DNA of 33,299 bases from Oopsacas minuta. Lineage: Eukaryota > Porifera > Hexactinellida > Lyssacinosida > Leucopsacidae. Made by a program: the position numbers and the translations under genes. The notes under the pieces are model-generated. The model was given only the letters and a program-made list of their open reading frames with translations, made no database searches and was not told where the DNA came from. Position 1 is the stretch's first letter. Each line of letters opens with the position of its first letter. Below, piece after piece: positions 19,908-31,127 of this stretch. The DNA is taken from NCBI GenBank assembly GCA_024704765.1, contig JAKMXF010000331.1, forward strand, positions 271,082 through 304,380. The letters run 5' to 3'.

Positions 19908-21571
19908 ATGCATCGTAATTGTAGAACTCATCCCGACAATTTCTGTTACGTTTGTGGTCATTTTTGCGTAAAATCACAAAGACGACCAATCACAAATCAA
20001 TTAAAGAACATATATAAAGTGTACTTCGAATGTCCACTTGGTGACCAAGACAAGTCATGGGCACCACATGTTATATGCACTTCTTGTTCAAGTGGACAAC
20101 GTGATTGGTTGAACAAAAGGGAAGTTTCAATGCCATTTGCAATACCCATCGTCTGGAGGGAACAGAAAAATCACCTTGATGATTGTTACTTTTGCCTTAT
20201 CGACATCACAGGATTCTCAGCTAAGAATAAGCACGCTCTTGTTTACCCAGACTTGGATTCTGTTCGCAGGCCAATTCCACACGACATCTCATTACCAATC
20301 CCATTTCCCAAGCCATAGCAAATTAAAATCGGGTCTGATATGGTGGAAGATGTCCATGCAGATTCTACAGATGCTAATTATGTCCCGGAAGATGAATTAC
20401 TAGAGCCACAAACATTTACACAGGGAGAATTGAATGACCTGGTCAGGGATCTAGACTTATCTAAAGACCAAGCTGAACTCTTTGCATCCAGGCTCAAACA
20501 GAAAAACCTACTCGACAAAGCTGTCCTAGTATCCCACTATCGCAAGCGAAATTTCGATCTCGCTCAATACTACACCACTGATGGTTCACTGTGCTATTGT
20601 AATGATATCGAAGGACTCTATGGAAACGTATTACAAGAACATTCTACGTCTGATTGGCGCCTTTTCATCGACTCGTCAAAACGCAGTTTGAAAGCTGTTC
20701 TGTTGCATAACGGAAATCTAAAGCCTGGCGTTCCAATTGCTCACTCCGTCTATCTCAAAGAAACCTTCGTCAATTTGCAGGAAGTTTTGGAGGCAATACA
20801 GTATAGAATAGATATATGGAATATCTGCGGTGATCTTAAGATAATCGGGCTATTGATGGGCTTGCAACAAGGTTTTACAAAGTATTGTTGTTTCCTATGT
20901 CTATGGGACAGCCGAGCAACTGGTGAACATTATAAAAAATGTGATTGGCCGAAGAGAACCTATGAAGTGGGGAAAACCAATTTACAGCATTCGCCATTGG
21001 TAGATCCAAACAAAGTTTTCTTACCCCCACTTCATATTAAACTTGGATTAATGAAAACATTCGTTAAAACAATGGGCAAAACAAATTCAGCAGGATTTCT
21101 GCATTTGGTTGGCAAATTTCCGAAACTAAGCGAGGCAAAGTTAAAAGAGGGAGTATTTGTAGGACCACAAATCAGACAAGTATTCTGAGATCCAGATTTC
21201 GAGAAGACATTATCCGAATTAGAGATGAGTGCTTGGACTTCTTTCAAATGGGTTTGTGAAAACTTTTTGGGCAACAAGAAGTCGTCCAACTACAGAGAAG
21301 GAGTGGAAACCTTGCTTAACGCATACGAGAAGATGGGCTGTCGTATGTTGCTCAAACTTCACTTCTTGCACTCTCACCTTGATTCTTTCCCTGAGAACCT
21401 TGGTGCTGTAAGTGATGAACAGGACGAGAGATTCCACCAAACATACAGGAGATGGAAACCCGATACCAAGGTTTCTGGAATGAGGGCATGGTGTCCGATT
21501 ACTGTTGGAGGCTCTTCAGAGATAATCCCAACAAGATATATAAAAGGAAGTCGTACTCTCAACACTTTTAA
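19908..21571 (+). pseudogene. Copy A of the zinc-ribbon / putative transposase family
   Basis: A single reading frame runs from ATG 19908 with only TAG at 20316-20318 and TGA at 21186-21188 (probably once Arg). A 1-base slip after RRWKP near 21460 then leads to RYQGFWNEGMVSDYCW and a stop at 21569-21571. Order of parts: FCYVCG and WAPHVICTSC (Cys 13, 16, 57, 60; a C-x2-C-x40-C-x2-C finger resembling the insect ZAD layout); PIVWREQKNHLDDCYFC; acidic linker; helical FTQGELNDLVRDLDLSKDQA; WRLFIDSSKRSLK; ICGDLKI; CCFLCLWDSRA; LPPLHIKLGLMK; FPENLGAVSDEQDERFHQ. The conserved Asp, Asp, His and Glu positions could be those of an RNase H-fold transposase, but that is inference. Function unknown; multicopy in arthropods to my knowledge. 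Confidence 0.8.
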
Positions 21572-21588
21572 TTTAGTTAGTACCTTTA

Positions 21589-21957
21589 TACTTCCAGATG
21601 GATATGTATTTCCCCTTAGTTTGTGAGTAGTTGATACATGCATGAATATGAATAATTATATGTAAGAGCTAGGATAATAACTGATATTATCTTGGCATTA
21701 ATCTAAAACATCGAAAAAAAAAACGTTGATTTATTTCAGATGGCTATCATGTAAGAAGACAAAAAGACAGCCATTACCATAAAATAACAGGAAAAAATTA
21801 GGAAATACATACAAATCGTTGACTTGTAGATGGAAAAAAAAACTGGACGTGCTGGAAAGAATCTGAAAGTAGATTTGCATTCAGCGTAAAAAACTAGCTT
21901 AGAAAATGTCAATCCAATACTTGATGAGAAAATGAAGTTAAATTTTGTTGACCTGTG
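21589..21957. repeat. Right copy of the perfect 369-bp duplication
   Basis: Identical to bases 1-369 at a constant offset of 21588 with no gap. It starts 17 bases downstream of the ancestral stop of copy A (TAA, 21569-21571). Its right edge falls inside an open frame that continues into Helitron-like protein sequence, so in this copy the flank and the Helitron fragment are continuous. Confidence 0.95.
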
Positions 21958-22905
21958 GAATAAATCAAATGAAATCAGGGATATCTTCATCCGCCTGAAA
22001 GATTGTCACCTCATGCGTATCTATGAGCTTCATCCAGGATATTATCTGCTACTGTACCCGTTGCTGTTCAACTATGGCGCTGATGGCTACTACATAGAAA
22101 TATAAGAGACAAATGCCTTAAGGTTGCCCAGTTGCAGTGATACAGCTTCCACTTGATGCACAGGTACGACAACTGCTATATACAGGGTGGGCGCCTCTTC
22201 CAACAGTTATTGGTCGATGCTTACTGTAAAATAGTAACCGAGCGCTTCCTGCGTCGTAAGTAGTAGACTCTTAGGGCGGCGGAGAACTACATGAACTTAC
22301 AATCAGCTTGTTGGTAACTGATGGCGATCCCGAAACAACTGCCAGATGGTAGGCTCCGAGCTACTCACAGCGGTGACCGAAGTACTGCACGAGAAACAGA
22401 GCGATGCAATAGCCTACGTACTGCGCATGGGGAGGGCTGACTTATTCATCACCATAACATGCAACCCTGAGTTGCCCGAGTTTATGGAGAACCCAGACAT
22501 TTTTGCCAGGGTTTATCATCAAAAGCTCAAAATATGATGAATTTGCTTAAATATGACTCTCGGTAAAGTTCGGGATAGTTGTACTCAATCAAGTAGCAGA
22601 AACCCGAGCTTCCTCATGTTCACATCTTCATCTGGCTGGAATCGGAAGAGAATATAAGGCCTGAAGAAATCGACTTCGTCATTTCTGTCGGGCTGAGTGA
22701 TAATGACGATGACATTAAACTGTACAAAATAGTCCTCTCGCAGATGATTCAGGGCGCATGCTTCGCACAAAACAGATTCACCCTGTATGATCGACCTAGT
22801 GAACCAAAGGAGACCGCAGTGCACTAAGAAATACCATAAACAATGTGTCAGACCATGTACCTATTTGTCAAGAACAGCAAGTCAATTTTAATTCTGATTC
22901 AAAAA
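21950..22905 (+). pseudogene. Helitron Rep (HUH) domain fragment
   Basis: Pieces in several frames match the N-terminal Helitron-like and Rep domains in order. RIYELHPGYYLLLYPLLF is followed by ADGYY (to stop at 22104). GRLFQQLLVDAYCKI lies near 22190-22235. GRADLFITITCNPELPEF is near 22430-22485. ARVYHQKLK ends at 22537. ELPHVHIFIWL holds the catalytic His-Val-His of the HUH motif at 22615-22623. IRPEEIDFVISVGLSD and MIQGACFAQN follow, then CTKKYHKQC in another frame. The two-Tyr motif and the helicase domain are missing, so only the front of the protein is present. It is noticeably richer in GC than its surroundings. The first frame is open from about 21885 across the edge of the 369-bp duplication. 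Confidence 0.85.
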
Positions 22906-23100
22906 CTTTCCTCGATCCCCAGATAGATGGTTGGAAATTTGATCACAGGTAACCACAATATGCCAAATATCATGAAGTCATCAATTTGAATAATTGGAAA
23001 TGTATCAGGAGAGGATTGCGTCATAATAACTGTACAAAAATGTCGAAATTACAAATGTACTAAGAAAACTATGACTAAAAGTCACTCATTGGCAATGATA

Positions 23101-24370
23101 CGAAGAGCACTCGAAATTTTTCACGTTGACCGACATATCAGATAGTAATCATAAATTTGACTATACATTTTTCATTCTGGTAAACCAATTATCAAATCAT
23201 TTTTTCCACTCTTCTTTGGGTATGTCTCCGATCGCTTGGAAAAGTGTCCCTCTCAACTCCTCATTAGCCGAAAATCTCCTCCCACGTAATTGATCTTTGA
23301 GTCTAGGGAACAACCAGAAGTCGCAAGGGGCTAAATCAGTACTGTAGGGTGGGTGAGGTAATGTTTTGAGTCCAGAATTTTCCAATAACTCATGAGTTCT
23401 GATTGCCGTAGGCGATGATGCATTATCATGATGAAGAAGAATTCCTCTAATGCCTGTCTTCTCCCGCTGTGACTCAATTGCTGTGATGACTTTGGGTAGG
23501 CACACTGTAGTGTACCAGTCGGCAGTAACAGTCTTTCTATCCTCGAGAGTAACAGCTTCGACAAGCCCACTAGATCTGAAAAAAATCGCCCACATTTGTT
23601 TCCCAACAGATCTAGCCCTCCGCACTTTGGTTGGAGGTGGGCATCTTCTTCAACCCACTCCTTTGACATTCGCTTTGTTTCTGGATCATAATGGTATATC
23701 CATGTCTCATCACCTGTAAGGATCTCAGAAACAGCTCTTGAACTTCCATTAGCAAACCTTTTGAGCATAATTTTCCAAAAGTCTATACGGGATATTTTTT
23801 GCTGTAAGTTCAAAGAATGGGGGATCCATCGGGCACACAACTTCCTGACACAAAGCTCTTTGTGCAAAATGATACTAATTTTCCCCGATGATAACTCTGT
23901 TTCATATTCTAACTGAGCGTACGTAATATGAGGATCTTTAGTAATTAGATATAGCATTTCGTTAACAATTTCTTCATTATGTGAAATATTCGGTCTTTCT
24001 GAACGAGGGGTATCATGAAGAACAAAGTTTCCGTGAATAAATTCCCTGTACCATCTTTCAACTGTACTTTGAGAAGGAGCTAGATCCGAGAAATGTTCCT
24101 GTAAAGATTCATAGATTTCTACTCTTGTCTTCTGTGTTTGAATAAGATCAAAATCATTGCTCGAAAATCACACTTTGTGAGATCTGATTTAGATTGAGAT
24201 ATTTTAGAAGCCATGCATACTAAAATTATCTAATTTATGAAAGTAGAAGAGATAAATGAATGAAATTTTCAAGTAGAGTAATAAAATAAGTCTGAAAATA
24301 TGGATGTGGAAAAATATCCGACAGATCAATGGTTTCATATCAAACGGCAAATTTTTTCGGGTGCCCCTCG
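23101..24370 (-). mobile_element. Second full-length mariner, opposite strand, inactive
   Basis: The element is 1270 bp with TA on both sides (23099-23100 and 24371-24372). The minus-strand end starts CGAGGGGCACCCGAAA and the other end CGAAGAGCACTCGAAA. The first 15 bases differ only by three transitions. It is a different lineage from the mariner at 17276, with clearly different ends and protein. Confidence 0.92.
23160..24214 (-). pseudogene. Mariner transposase (DD34D), second lineage, broken
   Basis: The start MASKISQSKSDLTKCDFRAM (ATG at 24214-24212) is a normal mariner N-terminus. A slip near 24155 leads to TRVEIYESLQEHFSDLAPSQ and STVERWYREFIHGN, then PRSERP. The catalytic first Asp is in LTGDETWIYHYDPETKR. 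A 1-base loss in a C run near 23635 moves the frame to KVRRARSVGKQM. HHDNASS (second Asp) and YSTDLAPCDFWLFPRLK (third) have 34 residues between them. TGA at 23197-23199 replaces the Cys before FDNWFTRMKNV. Two frameshifts and one late stop are the only damage, so this copy is younger or better preserved than the one at 17276. Confidence 0.93.
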
Positions 24371-24372
24371 TA

Positions 24373-26558
24373 TTTCTCTCTTGGCTAAATATTCAAGGAG
24401 GGTTAGAATGTTAGAGATCAGAAGCGCTAGCACCTTGAGAGGAGTCATATTAGTTGATGAGAGGTTTGGATTTATCTACTTGGGCAGCGACGGGTCCCCC
24501 AAGAAATAATTGCAGTCCATGAGGCTCTAAATGTCTAGTTTAGCTACTGATCATAGACCATAGGCCCCATAGTTTTAGTCGTTCAACAACTTCTGTAATT
24601 TTTATCTATCCATTATGCGAAATAACCCAGCTGAGTCATCATCTCAATATTCAGAACCATTTAACGTTGAGTTTTGTTTTCAAATGGATTCACATCCGTG
24701 TTCAAGTACTAACAGGTATTTTCGACTTGGAAAGAAAGATATCATTTCTAAAATTTCGTTGAAATTAAAGCATTCTTGTCACGATGAATTCTTGTTCTTA
24801 CTTGGGATCAAAACCTTACAATACATTTTACTACGTAGACTTCAGATTTCATCATAGATTTGATGGGGTCCAGGAGGAAACTTGAAATAACAGGACTGTT
24901 GATAGGAAAGAATTAACCAAAGAAATGTCATGAGGTGGTCATTTAACCGAATATCTTTTCATTTTGCAGATTGTAAGAAACGATGAGATGGATCATTCAT
25001 GTAAAATTCTTTCCATTCTATAAGGGGGTCACTAGCACCTATTACAGAACATAGTCCAATACCTCCTTATTGTACTTGCTATCATAACTGTCGTGCTTAC
25101 AGACACAGGATCAACAATGTGCGTTTCCTTAGAAAGTGATTCTTATTGTACCAGCTTCAGATGTGCGAATATTTCACTCGCCTCTAGATTTACTTTAGAA
25201 GTTTTATGTGTAATTTGTACGAGATACTCTTTAATTGATGCAGTCAAAAACCATTCTTAGTATTGAAACTGAAGATACCTGTCTCATATGTAATGGTGCA
25301 ATCTGACCACGGAGAAGAAATGTGAAATTCAATTAAACGACGTGAAAATATGATGAATTAATTAAAACAGGTGTGAAAATGGTCTTATCAGCTAATTAAA
25401 TGAAAATATATACCACTATATCTCTCCGCCACAATCAGTTTATAAAGTTTCTGTTTTGTGCAGTAAATTCACTAATACGTAAGAATTATTATGGTAATTA
25501 ACAAATTGATCAATCAATTTCGAGGGTAAATAGGTATTAAAACAGGCGTCCTAGTTAAAAATTCAATGTTCTGAAAATCCTGGACATGTTTTAAAAAGAT
25601 TAAGTGTTGGAAATATTATGCTAATCGAACTAATTTTAGATACCTTACTATAGAAAATTAACGCTCCATGGAAATTAACGTCATGGGAATTAACGCTCCA
25701 TGAAATTAATGCGAATTGGAGCTGAACATTGTCAAATACATGAAATTAACGTGGTTGAGAGGGAGAACATTTGTATATATACTATTTTATGCGAATAAAT
25801 ATTAAAAAATTATTCAATTTTTAAACATAAAGTCCCAAAATAAGTTTCCAGTCCACTTGATAGATATGGTATCCTCTAAAACCAATCACGCATCGGATAA
25901 CATGTAAATTGGGAGTTTGCCCAGCCATTGTATAAATTTGCTAAATAGTATTAATTTCCTAAAGTAAGGCGCTTTAAAGTTGTGACAGATATAGTGATAC
26001 GATTTGTGACATAATTTCGTCACATTTTTTCAATCAACAGCTCAATATAGATGTGACTAATACAGAAAGTAGTCGCAACGTTCTCCACGCTCAATTCGCT
26101 AGAAATTAAGGTATTTACGAGGGCGCATTATAATTTTGTCTTTCGATGTGTTCTAAGCATGCCAATTGGCCACAAATTAAATCTACCAAATGTAAAATTT
26201 CAAGAATCTTTGTACAAAACTAGGTACTTGGTGACAGTATTCCTTTGTCTACTTTACATATTTCTTGGTAACTCTTGGTAACTATGTTAACAATGAAGTC
26301 AAAACATGAGCAACAGTCACAAATCTTCAGACCTGGATTACACAGGCCAACAAAAATATTTTTGTTTCTGTTGCCTAAGATTTTAGATTGAATTTAGACT
26401 ATATTTCCCGTGCTGAGTTCGAAAATTACATCGGATTTGCATGATTGGCTCTTGATTTTTGGTCCACATTTATGTTTATATTGTTAGTTACCTTTTCAAA
26501 TGTTTATTCAATTTAATCAGTACTTTGATAATTATAAGTACTAGCATGTTCTAACTCT
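24373..26558. other. Mostly non-coding, short unassigned frames
   Basis: A plus frame entering from the mariner end closes at 24509 (ending GFIYLGSDGSPKK). An 80-codon frame at 24615-24857 starts MRNNPAESSSQYSEPFNVEF. I recognise neither. The word CATGRAATTAACG or a close variant recurs four times at 25667-25751. The rest shows nothing. Confidence 0.4.
25667..25751. repeat. Four short direct repeats, CATGRAATTAAYG
   Basis: Copies start at 25667, 25682, 25699 and 25739. The first three are 15-17 bp apart. The element is short and could be a decayed microsatellite-like array. Confidence 0.55.
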
Positions 26559-27902
26559 ATGGCATCGTCAAGAAATAATGTTCTAATGATCCTAATACGT
26601 TTTGTTACATATGTGGCGAATATACGTTGAAAGATCAGAGAATTATCTCTGACTTCGTGCGAAAGGCATACTTTGCTTACTTTGAGGTAAAGCTTGGAGA
26701 CCAAGACAGGTCTTCATTATCTGGTCAATTCATTCAGGAAGAACTCAATGATCTAATTAGTTACCTCAACCTGTCTAAAGAGTGTTCAGAAATTTTGACA
26801 TCCAGGCTCAACGAGAAGAATATTCTTAGCCCTACAACTAAGATAACATATTATCGTCATAGAGAAGAAGGATTAATTCGTCACTTTAGCCAACAAGAAG
26901 GCCTCGTCCTCTGCAATGAGATTGGAGGACTTCTCCGGGAAATGGGAGTACCACAGTATAGACCAGAAGATTGGCGTCTATTCATTGATAGCTCCAAGAG
27001 AAGCTTGAAGTGCGTTATATTACATAATGGAAATTTATATGTATCTATTCCAATTGGACATTCAACAAAGCTTAAGGAGGAGTATGAAAATATTAAAATC
27101 GTATTGCAAAAATTGAAATATCATGAATACCAGTGGTTGATTTGTGTTGATCTCAAGATGGCAAACTTTCTACTTGGCCAACAAGGTGGATACACTAAGT
27201 ACCCTTGCTTTATATGTTTATGCGAGAGCAGAGCCCGCAAAGATCATTGGGTGAATAAAGTAGGGCCCTTGAGAACTGATCTAACAATTGGAGTAGCAAA
27301 CATTCTGTATGAACCATTGGTTCCTGGAGAAAAAATCATTCTTCCTCCCTTCCACATCAAGTTGGGTTTAATGAAGCAGTTTGTAAAATCTCTAGATAAA
27401 GACGCCCCTGTTTCAAGTACATTTTGAGATCATTCCCAGGAATGAGCAATGAATAACTGCAAGTAGGGATCTTTGATGGTCCTCAGATCAGTAGTCTCAC
27501 AACAAACACTGGTTTCGTCCAATCCATGACTAATTTAGAGTCTTCTGTGTGGTGTGCATTTGTTTTGGTAGTCAATAACCTCTTAGTAATAATAAAGCTA
27601 ATAACTACATAGATTTGGTCAATGACATGCTTTACAAATTTAGAGATTTAGGTGTTAACATGAGTATCAAGGTTCACTATCTATTTAGCTACCTGGATCG
27701 TTTCCCTGAAAACCTTGGGGATTTAAGTGAGGAACAGGGGAAAAGGTTTCATCAGGACATCAAGGTTATCGAAGAGAGATATCAAGGCAGGTGGGATACC
27801 CACATGATGGCAGATTACTGTTGGGGCCTCCAGCCAGATTGCCCTCTGATATCCCATAACAGAAAATCAAATAAGAGACGATTTTTAGATGTTCTTCAAT
27901 AA
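26559..27902 (+). pseudogene. Copy B of the zinc-ribbon / putative transposase family, internally deleted
   Basis: ATG 26559 gives MASSRNNVL; a slip then leads to DPNTFCYICGEY and VKLGDQDRS. The frame goes directly from GDQDRS to SLSGQFIQEELNDLISYLN. The segment with the second Cys pair, the REPKNH/DDCYFC block and the acidic linker (roughly 110-130 codons in copy C) is therefore missing in frame. WRLFIDSSKRSLKCVILHNG, CVDLKMANFLLGQQGGYTKY, PCFICLCESRA and LPPFHIKLGLMKQFVKSL are well kept. A frameshift near 27410, TAA near 27468 and a further slip near 27595 precede the intact end MSIKVHYLFSYLDRFPENLG, SEEQGKRFHQDIKV, YQGRWDTHMMADYCWG and a TAA at 27900-27902. Clearly homologous to copies A and C and closer to C in sequence. 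Confidence 0.85.
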
Positions 27903-29163
27903 ACAAGTTTAGTATTCTTTTTAATATTATTACTTTTAACCGATTAATTGTTTTGACAATGATCAATGTATTTATACGAATTAGATATAATGATAAAATT
28001 ATACTTCCCAAATTTTCGGTATTGATGTTAATAGTTACATTCAAAAACTACAAATTTGAATAATTAATATTTTACACTTGGAAGCATAAAAAGTTGAATG
28101 TCACCAGTGAAACAACATTCCATTATTAATGTGAAGAAATTTATGTGTAGTATATCTTCACTATTTTATACTTATCACGCCAAATTTGAAATTAGGTACC
28201 GCAAAAACTAGGGCCAATTCGGATAAGCCGATCCCATTTTCAGATTTCTCGGGGTAAATATACCTAGAAACGGATCTAATATCTTAGGCAACAAATTGTT
28301 TGTTGACCAGTGTTATCAATTACAAACGGTCTAATTGAGATGACGCCGTCATCCAATGAGTCTCCTTCAATTGCAAACTCTCGAGAATATTTCCATATCA
28401 TTCGTAGAGATACAATATTATCCCTTAAGCTCGACCAGATGCTGGTTATCCGATCACGCAAGTAACACTGGAGAAAATCGTACCTGCCGACTCAGAAATT
28501 GTCTGAAGTCTACATAAAACATAGAAACAGCAAGCACGAATATCATTTGAGAAGGGAGCTATGTTGTCAGTGGATAGCACAAAATTACTCAAAGCCCGAA
28601 TGAGACAGGTGTAGAATTTTGCTACTTTATGCTCTATAAATCCAAATCAAATGATTGAAGGCAAATTTATTGGTTACTGGTGGGTAAAACCTGCATTAAT
28701 CATACGCCAAGTTTTGTATACTTCAATTTGGTCAGCCACCAGTTTATGTGAATAAGCCCTTAAATTTGGTAGAGAATGTATGCCATCTACTTTATTGCTA
28801 ATAGAAATATTACTTGGGGCATTCAATATGTTCCAGACCTATTACTCTAAAATCATAGATAAGATCATAATTAAATATATTACACAGGCCTACACTTTTA
28901 GTTGTATTGATTTTGTCAACTGATATATTTTAATTCTGTGTTGCTGATTCGATTATTTACTCAGGTTCTCCCTAATACGTCAAGTTATCTCACAATCCTA
29001 TTACTACATTTATAGAACAAAATTGGTTCTTACCCTTATGTGTTAGATTGGATCAATTAAATTTCTGAACATATCAATATTTCATTCACTAAGAATAATG
29101 ATATAATTATTACTAATATGAATGGAAGATAGTGATACTATAAACATGTAATATGAGCACTAT
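27903..29163. other. Non-coding between copies B and C
   Basis: A 61-codon minus frame at 28276-28461 (starting MRDRITSIWSSLRDN) looks mildly protein-like but has no motif I know. No terminal repeats shared with either flanking copy were found. Confidence 0.4.
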
Positions 29164-30842
29164 TCAATCTAAAAATTTTCTCTTGTGTTTGACTTTCTTG
29201 AATGTTGTTCTTTGGACAATCTCTTTTAGGCACCAGCAGTAATCTGCCATCATATGTGTGTCCCATCTTCCTTGATATCGCTGTTCCATCACTTTTATGT
29301 CTTGATGGAATCGTTCACTTTATTCTTCACTCGTATCACCTAGATTATCCGGAAATCTATCAAGAAGGTCTCTCAAATAATGAATTTTAATAATCATATT
29401 ACAGCCAAGAGCATGATAGCTGTCGACTAACTCTGTGACTAGTTCTTGTAGTTGGATGCCTTTTTATTACCAAGGAAATTAGAAATGACATTAGAGAAAG
29501 CCTGCCACGCTCTCTTCTCTTCCTCGTTTATTGAATCTTTGAAGCTGTTGTCCCTAAGTAACTTGCGAATCTGTGGACCTTCAAATACCCTGCCTTTTTC
29601 TTCTCTTCACTGATTTCTGGAAACTAATTTCGGATATACTTGAAACAATATGTCTTGATCCAGTGCTTTGATGAATTGCTTCATTAAACCAAGCTTAATG
29701 TGGAGAGGAGGTAGAATTATTTTATTTGTATGTACCAGAGGGTTATTAATTACATTTTTGTCCCCAACTTTCAAACATTCTCTCGGAGGCCACTTTTCCC
29801 TTATCCAATGCTGGTTTCCATCTCTACTGTCCCAATAGCAAAGAAAACAGGGGTACTTAGTGAACCCAGATTGTTGTCCTGATAGAAAGTTGACCATTTT
29901 GAGATCAACACAGATGACCCAATCATGTGCAGAGTAGCTAATAATCTCTAATATCCCTTTCACATTATTGTACTCCTCTTTGAGTTTAACTGAATATCCT
30001 ATAGGTATTGAACCGAATATATTTCCATTATGGAGTAGTACACATTCAGACTCCTTTTGGAGCTGTCAATAAACAGTCTCCAGTCACTTGGATTCTAGTT
30101 CGGAACTCCCATTGCCAGTAGAAGACCCTCAACATTTGGACAAACCACCAAACCATTCTTTTCGCAGAAATACTGTTGAAACTCTTGTTCCCTATAACGA
30201 TATAATGTTACATTTGTTCCTTGGTGGAGTAGATTCTTTTCTTTCAATCTAGATGTAAGAAACTCAGAAGATTCTTTCAAGAGGTCAAGGTCACGAATTA
30301 AATCATTCAATTCCGCTTGGTTAAAGAGAGAAGGCTCCGAGGAAGGACCTTGAAAATCAACATCATATTCACAGTCATGATCATTGACTTCTTCTGAATT
30401 GGCACCATCTTCATCATCATAGGGTCCGACAAACTCTGTGAATATTGGTACAGGTAGATCACTACAATGAAGGACTGCCGAATAGCAGATTCTAAATTTG
30501 GGTTATTCCGCAGGTGTCTGTCACTCTTTTTGCAGTCCATGACATCTACCATCAGAAATAACAATCATCGGAATGATTTTTTGATTCTCTCCAAATCATA
30601 GGAATTCCGAAAGGGAGGTGTTTCTCTTTACCCATACTCCAAGACCTCAATAATTCTACACAAGATTTACAGACCTTATGAGGTGCCCAACTTTTGTCCT
30701 GGTCGCCCAGCTTAACTTTGAAATACGCATGGTAAGCTCTATTCACAATTTCAGTAATATTCTGCATCTGAGGTTTCGGAGCATAGGAACCACAAATATA
30801 ACAAAAAATGTCTGGAGAATTGAAACACTTTCTTTTCGACAT
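29164..30842 (-). pseudogene. Copy C of the zinc-ribbon / putative transposase family, most complete layout
   Basis: ATG at 30842-30840: MSKRKCFNSPDIFCYICGSY, then WAPHKVCKSCVELLRSW (Cys 14, 17, 58, 61, the same x40 spacing as copy A), GIPMIWRESKNHSDDCYF. After a slip near 30555 come MVDVMDCKKSDRHLRNNPNL and, after another near 30480, VLHCSDLPVPIFTEFVGP with an Asp/Glu-rich linker. NQAELNDLIRDLDLLKESSE follows. TAG lies near 30095 just before SDWRLFIDSSKRSL, and a slip near 30055 follows. WVICVDLKMVNFLSGQQSGF, PCFLCYWDSRD and LPPLHIKLGLMKQFIKALDQ are intact. More slips follow near 29640 and 29590, with FEGPQIRKLL, ISNFLGNKKASNY, a TAG, then RFPDNLGDTSEE, a TAA in place of Gln, SERFHQDIKVMEQRYQGRWD and THMMADYCW to TGA at 29164-29166. 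About 560 codons originally. No host-like intron is needed to join the parts. Confidence 0.87.
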
Positions 30843-31119
30843 ATCAACAAAAAAGAATAACAGACTAGTTAAAAACCAATAAGCTAATAAGACTTTGAAT
30901 ATATATACTATGTACATAATGTTATTGTTGTAATATGTAATCATGATGAATTTTAGCAAAATCGAAATTTTTCTGAAAATGTAGCTATATGGTTGTGAAA
31001 AAACCTGACGTGATAAGAAAAAACTGAACAGATATTCAGAATCAGCGCATCTAAATAAGTCTAAATCAGTGATCAAAATATAAACAACTGTAATATAACA
31101 TTTTTTTGTAGGCCTGTGT
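30843..31119. other. Upstream flank of copy C
   Basis: AT-rich. The frame of copy C stays open upstream of its ATG to 31076, but that part is a hydrophobic translation of AT-rich DNA and is unlikely to be protein. Confidence 0.4.
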
Positions 31120-31127
31120 TATTTCAT

